Assembly (NCBI GenBank): GCA_036583965.1
Contig: JAZBQD010000019.1
Span: forward strand, 17,916,085 to 17,980,084
DNA length: 64,000 nt
Origin: Prunella strophiata
Taxonomy: Eukaryota > Chordata > Aves > Passeriformes > Prunellidae
Direction: 5' to 3'
Under the pieces are notes generated by a model. The model did no database searches. It was not told the origin of the DNA and saw nothing but the letters and a program-made list of their open reading frames with translations. The position numbers and the translations under genes were made by a program. Numbering within the stretch: position 1 is the stretch's first letter; each line of letters begins with the position of its first letter. This document shows positions 49,801 to 60,570 of the stretch, in pieces.

Positions 49801-52800
49801 ACTGTGCACACACACAGTGTTACGTCTTCTCAGTGTCACAGGGGCTTATCTATTATTTGTGAAATGCTATGAGATTTGGAGCAACTGATACAGAAAGGAA
49901 TGTTGAGGAGCATTTTCCTCCTAGGAGTTGAGACTAGATTGCCAAGATTTTTTTTTGTTTGTTTGTTTTTTGTTTTTGTTTTGTAATATACCTTTAACAT
50001 TTCATCAGTGTTTTTTTTTTTTTTTACAAATTCTGGATTTTGACTACAAAAAGATTAGGCTGTTTTTCTCTGTTACCCTTCACTGGTAGCTTTTCTTCTT
50101 GGATTCACAGGGATGTGCAGGACATGAATAACACTGACAGTTTCTGGCAGGTGATTTTGTGCCCTGTTCTTAGATATTTCCAATAAAGGACATTTCAATA
50201 TATTGATGGCTGTTCCCATGCTTAGCTCTCTTTGTAGCTAGACTTTTTCCTAATATATATTCCCCTACTTCCTTGGTACAGATTAATCAGTTATTTCCTG
50301 TGCTGTTCTTAAGAGATCTAGGAAAGAATTTATCACTCTCTTTAGTTACTCAGTGTCTTATTTTCATTTGTGAGATTACACTTCATCTTTTTACATGTAA
50401 TCTAAACAGCATTTTCATTTATATTAAGCAAATAGTTTGGAAGCTGCAATGGAAATTGATGTGCGATGTTGAAAAGATGACTGCAGTTGACTATTAATAA
50501 GGACATATACAAAAACTAATTTAGGAACAAACTTATTGGCATAGTGAGATTTTCTGGGGTTTATATGGCTAAGGGCACTTAGATTTTAGCCCTTCAGACT
50601 TCTTATTTTCCTAGGCCACCACTGAGTTTTCCCTTTCCCTGCTTTGAAAGCCCCTGTGAGATGCTTGAACTGCCATTCTTCTGTGCTTTAAAACATTCAC
50701 AATCAGAAATGGCACTGTCTTTCAGAAATAGAATAAGCATGAAAATGGTGTTCAGACCCTCCTCTCTCACTACACTTTCTTGACTAAAATTAAATTTGCT
50801 GACACATACATTTTTCTATCTCTTTAGGGACAGTAGGTTCAGAATTGCTAAATTATAGAATAGCAGAGTTTTACAACAGCCTCACAAAGCAGAGGGACAT
50901 GGCATAGCTCAGGGGAATGATAATTGCATAGACTTTTTAATCTTTTGCATACTTGTTAAACTGATTAAAACTAAATTAATAAGTAATCCAACCTGTCAGG
51001 TTTGCCCAGCACCCAATTTCAAGCCATTTAACATCTACAAGAAGATTGAGGCTTTCTTATACTTTTTTAGGATTGTCAGAGACATTGCGTTGTATTGGTA
51101 CTTCATTGCATACGTATGCATGCACTTCCTGACAGCATGAAATATTTAATCAATTTGACATTTAGCTTTATGTGAAAATGTATGCTGCTGGCATCCATTT
51201 TTCTTAAATGTGTGTAGAAAGTGAGTGAAATAAAATACTTATGTTTGAGAAGGGAAAACTAGAATGAAAGGTGATAAAAAGTGAAGAAATCAAATCCACT
51301 CAACAATACAAATGAATGTTTTTGTTCCAAATTGACCCAACTCCAGTCCAGAGTGACAAAAATGCATTATTGCTGGAAGGATGCTTGCTGCCTCTGTAGC
51401 TAACTCCTGTTCATCATTGTAGTTTAAATACTGATCTATACATTGATATTCTTAGTGCTTGGACTCACGACTTTTTCACGAAATCCATATGCAATTAACT
51501 GGTGGGACTCAGAGGAAAAGCATTGCTGAACAATGCAGTCTGAGTTGTGTCCTCATCTTTATTGCACCTGTGCAAACTCTCTGTGGTGGGCTGACCTTGG
51601 CTGGCTACCAGATGCCCACCCAGCCACCCTCACTCTTCCTCCTCAACAAGAAAGGGGGAGAAAATAAGACTGGAAAAGTTTGTGGGTTGAACTAAAGCCA
51701 GGGAGACCAGTTAGATATTGCCATCACAGGCAAATGAGACTTGACTTGGGGAAAGTTTATTTGATTTACAGCTAATTAAAATAGATTTGGGTGGTAAGAA
51801 ATAAAAACAAAGGTTAAAATACCATCCCCTGCTTTACTTTTTCCTAGCAACTTTATTGCTTCATTCTTGACTCTTCTTTATCCTCCTCACCTCACATGGT
51901 GCAGGGGGGATAGCAAGTTGGGGTTTTTGGTGAGTCTAGCTCCTCTAGACTGCACATTTCTCCTTACACTTTTTCCTTGCTCCTGCTTGAGTCCACACCA
52001 TGGGGCTGCAGTCCTTTAGGATAAACCTCCTCCAGCATGGTCTCTCCACAGGTAGCAGCTCTTCAGGAAATATCAACCTGCCCTGGACTGGGATCCTCCA
52101 TATACTGCAGTGTGAATATCTGCTCTGGTGTCATCCTCTCCATGAGCTCCAGGGAAATACCAAATCCATCATGATCTCTTCCAAAACTCACAGGCTGCAG
52201 GAAATATCTCCTACAGCTCCTGGAGTGCCTCTTTCTCCTTCACTGACCTTGGTGTTTTTAGGATTCTTTCTCACACTTTTTTCCTCATTCTTCAAAGTCT
52301 GCACAATATTTTTCTTTTCTAAAATATGCTTTCACAGAAGTGCTACCAACTTCCCTGATGGGCTCAGCTATGTTCTGTTGTGGGTCTGTTGGAATCAGTA
52401 GGAGCTGTCTGTGTCCAGAAAGAGGCAGCCCCAGGCTTTCCACAGAGACCATCACTGTAGCCACTCTGCTCCCATCACCTTGCCACCTAAGCCAGGTATT
52501 TGTTTCTGCCAGGCACTTGCTGCACGGGTAAATGGGAGTTGTATGTTATGGTAGTATGGACAGTGGAAACTGGAGAACATTCCCTCAAGATTTGTTCTTT
52601 GGAAAAAACTGGTTTCAGATAGGAGGGATATTGTCTTTCAGTGGAAGGTAAAATTCATTCTCATTACTTACTGCGTAGCTAAGTTCTTGTCTGAAACTGA
52701 AGAAGCTCTTTGGGAAGAGACAAGAGGCTTAGGTTCTCCTTAGTTCTGATGATTTACAGTGCCACCAGCACCACCACTTTGTGAAGACTCTCATCATTGG

Positions 52801-55800
52801 AAAGCTCTTTCTAAAGAGATACCTTGACTCAGACCATACTGATTTCTTAATTTCTACCATGTTCCAATTTAGGCTGCTTAATTATTTTTTTTTATTATTT
52901 TTGCCTAAACTATAGTTTTCTAATGAAAAAGAATGAAAAACATTATAAAACAGCGTCCTTTTTGTTTTCTCATAACAACAGTGTTCCAGATTAATTACGT
53001 AGCTGGGGTATTCCAAGAGCTATTAATTTGTATATTTCAATTATAACTAATGCAGCAGAATTACGTAGATTTTTTTGGAAGTTTACTGAGAATCATTATT
53101 TTGAGCACTAGATGGGAATAAATGACAAATGGTCCAGAAATTGCAGAACCCTTTTGGTATGACATACTTCCCAAAGCTGCTGCCAGGGATGGCAAAACAA
53201 TGGTCAGATACAATTCCCTCTGATACACATTGCTGACATTTCTCTCCCCACCAACAGAGACAACTCAGTATTTTTTACTGTTATGAACTTTTACTCTGTT
53301 TCACTAACATTACCCTACAATAGGAAGAAAACAGTACCTTTATTCCTTGTGCAGATTTGTAACCTAACTTACTCTTCCCTTCTCACCACCCCACTCAGGG
53401 AAAGGGACAATTGGGAGGAATCAATGCTACTTTTCTTCTAACAGCACATCCAATCTATTTTGTTTAATGTGTGCTGCCCTTTCTGCCTTTACATATACTC
53501 CATGTAATGCCTTGCTGCTGATGACTGCATTTGCAGCAGACAGCTGAGATGTTGCTGAAGTCAGCAGCACTAATGCTGCATTAGAGAATCCTCTTCAGGG
53601 AAAACAGTGTTAGATTTAACCCAGGGGGGTGTTGCTGCAGTGAAAAGCTCTATGCTCAGAGGCACTCTGTGTTTTCCTAACAAACAATGTGTCAAGCATT
53701 GCTTTCATGAACAGTAAATGCAATAGTAATGCTTCTCACTTGAGTGGCAGTTCTCAGCAAAACGCTGTAGAAGCAGTAGGGTGAAATTTCCCTTGTGTGG
53801 AAAGCTTGTGATGACTTCCACTGCTCAATTTGTGTGCCTTGGGGATAGGCAGAAGGACCAGGGCCAAACTGGTGTAAAACATGTCAGCACTGATAATAGT
53901 TCTCTTGATCCATGACTGTATGAATCCCATGGTCCCCAGACAGCAATTCTTATTATTCTTATTCCTCAATCCAGAAAAACTGCCACAGGGATACTAGTGC
54001 TCTATGTGTCCCATATGTAATCCTAGCCTGCAGGCAGGATTTTTCTCCCATTTCTTGATCACAGCTGTAATGTCACCTGTTAATTAGCCCACATCATGCA
54101 AAGATGCTGCACAAAAACAAAGGCAAAGCATGACCATTGTCTGCTGGGATTTTTGTTCTAAACCAGTATCAGATTTTTGAATGCCCAGTTATAGAAATTC
54201 AACATTCATTGTGCTGGTTAAATGGATGTCTCTCACAGAATCTGTTAAAAACCACAACAGAAAGAGATGAATGGGGGTAAGGGGGAGTGGAATAACAAGC
54301 AAATCAGGTAGTGGAAATTATTTGCCATATCCTCAAAATGCAAAATTTTGATGGTTTAATGATTTTTTGGTAATGCACTGGACAGAAACTTCAGTGTTTC
54401 AATACTTTCACCTGCTTCCTGTTAGACCATTGAATTCCCTTCATTTGTAGATCTGCATGCATTTTCTGTTTGTGACATATTCTTGAGAAGTTCCTATAGG
54501 CAATAGTTTAATACTCTCGATTGCCTCCACTATTTCTCTAACATACCTCTTATACTTGCTATGACTTCCAGGCACAGCCCTTCTATGCACTGCCATGACT
54601 CCAGCAGCCCTTATCTGAAAGAGTCTGGGGAGTCTGTGGGAAAGATTTGAGATTGGAAGCAAATTTTAGATGCCCACATCCCCCAGGAATTTCTGTTTGG
54701 AGATGAGCAAGAGCCTTGAAGTGAAAGATTAATATTTTATCCATTGGTGGGCTGCTTATTTCCCTGCCTTCTATATTGTTCAGTCAGGAAGCCTTTTAAT
54801 CTTAAATTCAGTGTGTGGCTATTTCAGAAGAGGAACTGGGGGAGGGAAAAAACCTGTCCAGTTAAATTGAAATAAATGACTTTAAAACAATTATGGTCAG
54901 TGAGGTCCCTTCATCCCCCAGTCCTTTATGATCCATTCTAAAGAAGGTGGATCCACCTACTCTTAGTGGTCAGTTCAGGGAAGCTGAAGTGGACTTTGTT
55001 AACACCTCACAGACATTTCTGAGCTTTGGTGCTGTCCTGCAACTTCATACACCTGACAAAAAATTGTATTTTTATATTAGTTCAGGAAGGAATGCTGGCT
55101 TATTAAGTATTGCCACAGGAAGGAAGTAGAAGTGCCAATAACCCAATGTAGGATCTTGTAAAAGCTGTAGGGAAGACTATTTGCTCCTGAATTTTCTCAG
55201 TGAAACTGGACTACATGGTGAGATTACTTTATAATTCTAACTAAATTTCTAGTTTAATATAAACATAAGAAAGGCTTCATGGGAAATTTTGGATGTTTGA
55301 CTCTGAACATGTCTGAAGAATGTGTAATTTCCTTTCTTTAAAGAAACCTCCTGTTGTATCATGAGGATTTTGAAAAAAAAATATTGGTACATACCTTTAG
55401 ACATGCATCAACAAACCTTTTTACTTGAGCTGAAAGTATTTTGTTTCCTTCCTTCAATGGCACCACTAAAATGGGAGATGAACTGTCCAGTTTCATTTTT
55501 GATCAACTCATATTTCAAGCTTAAAGCCTGTTGCTGAGTTGATGAATTTGTAAGTGCATATAGCCTCTATGTAATTTTGTGTTGAATCCTGTGAGAGCAG
55601 AATTTTTATTAGATGTATCTATTATTCTCTCATTAAAATGGACATACATTGCTGGGTGCCTGTGTAACACAGGAATGTGAAGAAAATGAGGTACTAAATA
55701 ACACACTGTTAAACCTGACTAACATTTTTTCACAATAGAAATTGTGACACCAATAACACAGAGAAGGGAATGTTTATTTAAAAAAATAATATTTGGTTTA

Positions 55801-58800
55801 AACTATTTACGAAGCTCTCCTCCAAGACCAGGTTTCTTTATATCTCCTATGTTCTTAGCATATTGAATAACATAATTGCAAGGATAGAGGTCACTATGGC
55901 AAAGCAACATTTGATGTTTTCATAGCCAAAAGTCAGTTGAACACAAGCTTTCACTGAAGACTGAGGTAAAAAAAGTTGCTGAGTACCCCAGCTTTCTCTT
56001 AATTTGCTCTTACCAGTTTACCAATGTTGTTGGTTCCCATCAATATCAGCAGAAATCTGAGGTATTGAAGCTCCTCACACCTGAGTCATGGCAATGATGT
56101 TCATCAGTACAGGAGCAGGTAATATGGTGATCTCAGATGTGAACAACTGTCCAGATCCTAACATTGCAATTTCGCTTGTAACATTAATATCTTCAGTTGT
56201 TTCATTTTGGAGGCTATTAAAAAAATCAGGAATTTACCTTTCTTTGCTTTCTGGCATTATTTTATTGGGATAAGGCCTGTTTTGAAACACTGGAGTGTTC
56301 CTTTGAGGGTTCTTGTACCTATGAGATTAGCTGTCAGCTAATACAGTGCATGCATGTGAATGGATATCTACCATTGCTTTCACTGAGGCTGATTAAGTCT
56401 TCTTTGATATAATTAGACAAACATATGGATGAGGCTCTGTTTGGGGAAAAGCCTGTTCTGACAGCAGCTTGTTTTGAAAAAACATGAACAAATGAAGTAG
56501 GGATTGTTCTACGTTTATTGTAAACATGTCCTCTTCTCTTTTGCACTATGTTTGTCCTAAACTGTGGTCTAAACCATCTCTACAAATGCAAAAAAAAATT
56601 ATTTTTAAGCTTTAAGGTATACACCTCTGCATATTGTTGAATTGCCAGTGTAGTTCATCCTTTGATTTTAATAAAACTGCTTGTTAAACTTCTGGAATTT
56701 TATGTAGCTCTTATTTTCAGAAATGGACTCTCCCAGGGAACTTGTAGAGAAGTAAGCACTACTTTCTCTTTTTGCAGTTGATGACACCATGATTTAAAGG
56801 CAAATGGCAACACTTTTGTGAGAGTACAGGTTCACAGGGACAGTATTCCAATTAGAAAGCAGGATTTATGACTTCTTACCACGTGCTTAAGTCACTAACC
56901 CCACTGTCTTGTAAAGAGTGGATAGCTCCTAGATAGAGTATCTACAATGTTCTTCCAATACCTAACTCCTGCTTCAAATCTCTGCAGTATTGACTGCAGT
57001 TGTGCCTTGTGCATTGGCTTTGTAAGAAGACCATTTCTGTTACACATCAGTTGCTTAACTAGCTGCTTTAGGACAGTCTTCCTGTGAATTTATTTATATA
57101 ATATAAAATACTTTAGGATCAACAGCTCTACATTCACTTAGGATAGCTATTACTATAGAAGAAAATTAAAAACTAAGACAGTTCTTCTCTTCTTTTTAGA
57201 GATAAGCAAGCTGAGCACAGTAATCCACTAAGCTGTTTAAGTGACAAAATATTTATAAGAACGTTTTATGTTCTCTACTGTGAACTTCCCATCTTGTACT
57301 TAAATTAGTACAACACATTTTCCTTAGAAGACAGAGTCAAACAGGCCATGATTTTACTGTAAGGCTGTTACTAACACTTCGCCAGAAACATTATTTGAAT
57401 AAGAAAAAACATTTTTACTGGCAGACAGGAAAAGAAAACTCACAAACACTGCTTTAATTATACCAGCTCTTGACTTCCATCTTCTTGACTTATTTGTCAT
57501 ATCAAAGGCAGGCATTGCTTTCTACTGAGAGGCTTACCCAGTCTACACTGGACTATGCCAGTTGTGGCAAGGTGGATACCTGTTTAAAAAAACTTGTAGC
57601 ATTGTCACATGAACTCTGCTCTCTTCTTACCATGTGAGCCTTGGATCCTGATGCTGATTAATCTGAAGTGTGAAAAATCAGTGCTCAGGCTTGCAGATTT
57701 TGTGTCAGTTTACAATATACACAGTTGTTATGGGCTCTAACTAATTCAAATTGTATGAATTTTATGGAAGCTATGGAAGCTATGTTACACTGAGTTACAT
57801 CAGCTGAGCCACTTCTGTGAGTACTCAAATTTAGTTCAGTAAGGAGATGCTGTGACTCAGGTTTAAGATATTTGTCTATAGAGAAAGGAAAGCTCTAACT
57901 GCTTCATACAGCCTCAATATTTTATGTTTCTTCTGCATACTTTTATGGTGTTTCCTGTTGAAATTCACTGTATTTGTTACAATAATACTTTCAGGAGACT
58001 TAGAGAATAAATATACTGACATCTTACAAAAAATGTGACTTTTTTCTAATACTGTCACTCTTCTTCCTATTGTCCCATAAAGTTCTTAATAGTCACATGA
58101 AATACATCTGGAGGTAAGAGAAAATATCCTTTTAAGTTTTATATCACCCCATCCTGGTTAATAAATGTTGGGAACCATAAAGACCTTTTGATGGTCAAAC
58201 TGAACAGCTGTGCCACAGGGTGTTGCAAAACAAACAAAAAAGGAATCAACCACAAAGGCTTTTGCCCTGATCCTGGATCCTTTCTAATTTATTTGGTATC
58301 TGGAACCTCTAAATCATATATGAAATGAAATATTAACTGTAAGTATAAAACAACTATAGATTTCTGCAGTTTATTGATTATCAAGTAATCTGGAAGCTCT
58401 ATTCTCCATGCAATGCTCCAGAGTTGTATTGCTTATAGGAAAACATGACTGTAGTAAATGCCCAAGTTCTGAAATTATTCAGTATCATAAAATAGGTTTC
58501 TGTTGGAAAGAGTTGTGGCCCACTTCAGAATCAAGGTATAATCATGTTGTATGTTTAAGTTTTAGAGAATGGGTTTACAATGCCACTCTGATGGGATGTT
58601 GTAAATCTTTCTGCTTTAATTTCTAAGTGAGACAGCACAGACACATTGTGAATAAGTTCAGAGAATGCACCTAAAGTAGCTGTATTTTAATTGTAATCTG
58701 ATTTAGCGCTGTATGCAAAAAAATAATCTGGTTTCAAAGAAATAATAGGCCAGTGGCATCTGTACCATGGTAAGATTACACAGGAATTTAGCCTAAAATG

Positions 58801-60084
58801 AATCCAGCATCTTCGAATCCTACATGTGGTACCATTCTATCAGTGGATGCTGAGGAACCTGGCCTCATCTTACCGTTGGTAAAACTAGCAACACAGAGTG
58901 GGGAAGTGTGATGATGAAACACCTGAAGTATTTGGAGGTGACCCAGCTTTGATTTACATGCCTTGGTAGCTTGACACAGTGGTTGGGCTATCAAGTCCAG
59001 CTGGAGGTCAGGATTGGAAAGCTCTGATGTATTGTGAAGGTCATCTGGGCTGTGCAGTGTCTCAGTCCCAAGGTGAGAGGTCCACAGTTGTGCTTGGCAT
59101 GTAACTTTGACCTCAGACATCTCATATACTCTGGCTGACACATGATTTATACTAAACTTTGTGAAGCTTCCAGGCTTTAAAGATATTTTCATGAGTGATG
59201 GTTTTGTGAATCCAGAAAAATGGTATGGGCCAGTTTATGTTAGTGAGCCAATTAGCTCTGTGGTTTGCAAAGCACTTTCTGTTTCTGTCAATACCAGGTT
59301 AGGTAGTGATCAGTGTTCATTAGCAGTTCAATTTCTTAGCACTATGAATACTGTTAGAATTATGATTTGAGGACATAAATCACTGCCAGGGTCCTTCACG
59401 AAACACCACCATGTGTAATTTGTATGCTAGCTGGTCAGAATTTCCCATGTTCATTTTGCATGAATGGTTTTCTGCATGTTTCTGAACTTTTTGCACATGT
59501 AACTGGCCTGTCCAGTTCTAGAGGCAATGGGTGAAGTTCTAGAGGTAATGGGCAAAGCAAACCCTTGAGGTGTCCATTGAGTATGGATGGACAAAGAAGA
59601 CGTAGAACTTTACAGATGAGAAGAACCATATCTATGTGAAGAACGTGATTTATATAAAAGTCTTGAAAATGTTATTTAAGATTTTTAAAAATGTAAATCA
59701 AAGTCATACCCTAAGAGATTTGATTTTGAGTAAGGTTTCTTGCATTGTGTTTCAGTGGCTGTTCCCTCAGCAGTGCCAGCTTGTGAGCCTGAGCCCAAAA
59801 CCATCGGGCACTACCCATCTCCACCATTCGCCGTTTCCTCCCAAGCCACCGTTGTTGCTGCCATGGAAGCCCCTTCTCAAGGCCGGCAGAAAGTCATGGA
59901 TTGGAGAGCAGTGGTGGCCATCTTCATCGTGGTGGTGGTTTACCTGGTGGCAGGAGGTCTCGTTTTCCGTGCCCTGGAGCAGCCCTTTGAGAGCAGGCAG
60001 AAGCACACCATCGCCTCAGAGAAGGCTGACTTCCTGCGGGAGCACGTGTGTGTCACCGACCTGGAGCTGGAGACACTCATTCAG
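37781..60084 (+). CDS. KCNK10: KCNK10 (TREK-2), 5' part (coding exons 1-2, partial gene)
   Basis: KCNK10 encodes the two-pore-domain potassium channel TREK-2, a plasma-membrane leak channel opened by stretch, heat, arachidonic acid and intracellular acid (established knowledge). Two exons join in phase to give 127 residues starting [17 protein letters not shown], nearly identical to the start of a human TREK-2 isoform. A variable proline-rich cytosolic stretch follows (about 18-53). TM1 is at about 69-91 ([17 protein letters not shown]...), then ALEQPFES and the start of the extracellular cap helix ending ELETLIQ. Cys116 (in REHVCV) corresponds to the cap cysteine that links the two subunits in this family. 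The family is about 540 residues, so both pore loops, TM2-4 and the C-terminal regulatory tail lie beyond base 64000. TREK-2 is favoured over TREK-1 because of the [16 protein letters not shown] start and the [11 protein letters not shown] and ELETLIQ sequences. Confidence 0.96.
43745..43809. repeat. 26-bp tandem duplication with perfect hairpin
   Basis: The segment 43745-43770 is repeated at 43771-43796 with one difference. The second copy runs into a perfect 11-bp inverted repeat: AGTAATTCCAG (43785-43795), loop TGC, CTGGAATTACT (43799-43809). Confidence 0.95.
44047..44088. repeat. 14-bp imperfect tandem repeat
   Basis: About three copies of a unit like AGAAGTTTTATATG, the last degenerate. 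Confidence 0.75.
49950..50024. repeat. T-rich simple repeat region
   Basis: T and (TTTG)n tracts at about 49950-49982 and an almost pure T run at about 50010-50024, separated by ordinary sequence. Confidence 0.88.
51582..52510 (-). mobile_element. Decayed solo LTR, avian ERVL-like
   Basis: The segment begins TGTGGTGGGCTGACCTTGGC and includes stretches I recognise from a common avian endogenous-retrovirus LTR family: the GCCCACCCAGCC block, GGGGGAGAAAATAAGA, repeated CTCCAGCATGGTCTC-type units and CTACCAACTTCCCTGATGGGC. Read on the minus strand, it has a TATA-like CATATTTTAG near 52327 and a polyadenylation signal AATAAA at 51761-51756, so the minus strand is the likely LTR sense, antisense to KCNK10. 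No gag, pol or env frames are adjacent, so it is a solo LTR. Ends are approximate, and no target-site duplication could be confirmed. The family name is from memory. Confidence 0.72.
58788..59192 (-). other. Unidentified open frame antisense in KCNK10 intron 1
   Basis: A 134-codon frame starts with a true ATG at 59192 ([10 protein letters not shown]...) and runs to 58788 on the strand opposite KCNK10. No domain, signal peptide or membrane helix is evident, and I recognise no homologue. It is listed because it is longer than most frames in this AT-rich intron. A chance frame or part of an old repeat is more likely than a gene. Confidence 0.2.
59514..59555. repeat. 21-bp tandem duplication
   Basis: AGTTCTAGAGGCAATGGGTGA-like unit at 59514-59534 is repeated at 59535-59555 with three differences, about 200 bp before KCNK10 exon 2. 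Confidence 0.9.
59756..60084 (+). CDS. KCNK10: KCNK10 coding exon 2 (TM1 and start of cap)
   Basis: This 329-nt exon has the acceptor TTGTGTTTCAG| and the donor ATTCAG|GTAGGC. It completes a split valine codon and continues [13 protein letters not shown], then a proline/serine-rich segment, [26 protein letters not shown]1 and the first cap helix, ending at phase 0. Human reads AVPAAAPVCQP at the beginning and EKAEFLRDHVCV near the end. Two in-frame internal ATGs at 59863 (residue 54) and 59896 (residue 65) correspond to the known alternative translation starts of human TREK-2. The N-terminal segment is about six residues shorter than in human. Confidence 0.97.
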
Positions 60085-60280
60085 GTAGGCCATGTGAACA
60101 AGGTGCTTCTTCTTGGAAGTCAGGAGAAACAGCTCAGTAGTTTATTGACCAACCCGAGTTGGCTGGCAACAAAATTGTTCACAGAGGCCTTGGAATAGGC
60201 AGTGTGAAGAGCAGGCTCTTTCCCAGTCATTTTAAGGTCTGAGAAGCAGAAACTGTTTCCAAAATACTGTAAATATAGAA

Positions 60281-60570
60281 CCACAGAATCATAGAATAAG
60301 CTTGGGTTGGAAGGGACCCATCAGGATCATTGCATCCTGACCCTATGCAGGACACTCTGAATCACACCATGTGCCTGAGAGCATTATCCAAATGCTTCTT
60401 GGACTCTGTCAGGCTTGGGGCTGTGACCATTTCTCTGAGGATCCTGTTCCAGTGCCCAACCACCATCTGGGTGAAAAGCTTTCTCCTGATATCCAACCTA
60501 GATCTCTTCCAGCTCAGACTCAGGTAATTTCCTTGAGTCCTGTCACTGGTCATGAGGATGAAGTGATTGG
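60281..60570 (-). mobile_element. CR1 LINE 3'-end fragment
   Basis: The run ACAGAATCATAGAATAAGC, then TTGGGTTGGAAGGGACC, and later TCCTGTTCCAGTGCCCAACC, GTGAAAAGCTTTCTCCTGAT, and TCCTGTCACTGGTCA are hallmarks of the avian CR1 3' end, seen here as the reverse complement. The element is therefore on the minus strand and strongly 5'-truncated, as most CR1 copies are. It is moderately diverged. Ends are approximate. Confidence 0.93.

Larger units (their letters stand above)
37833..59755 (+). other. KCNK10: KCNK10 intron 1
   Basis: This 21.9-kb intron has the donor GTTGGT and the acceptor GTGTTTCAG. It holds the LTR at 51582-52510, T-rich tracts near 49950-50024, a tandem duplication with hairpin at 43745-43809 and a short duplication at 59514-59555. 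I looked for the alternative human first exon that starts MFFLYTDFF and did not find it here or between the two genes. Other open frames inside are short and unremarkable, apart from a 134-codon antisense frame at 58788-59192. Confidence 0.8.

Noticed and set aside
52000..52531. Frames of 133 and 63 codons around 52.0-52.5 kb
   Set aside because: They fall within the decayed LTR and are not known coding parts of it.
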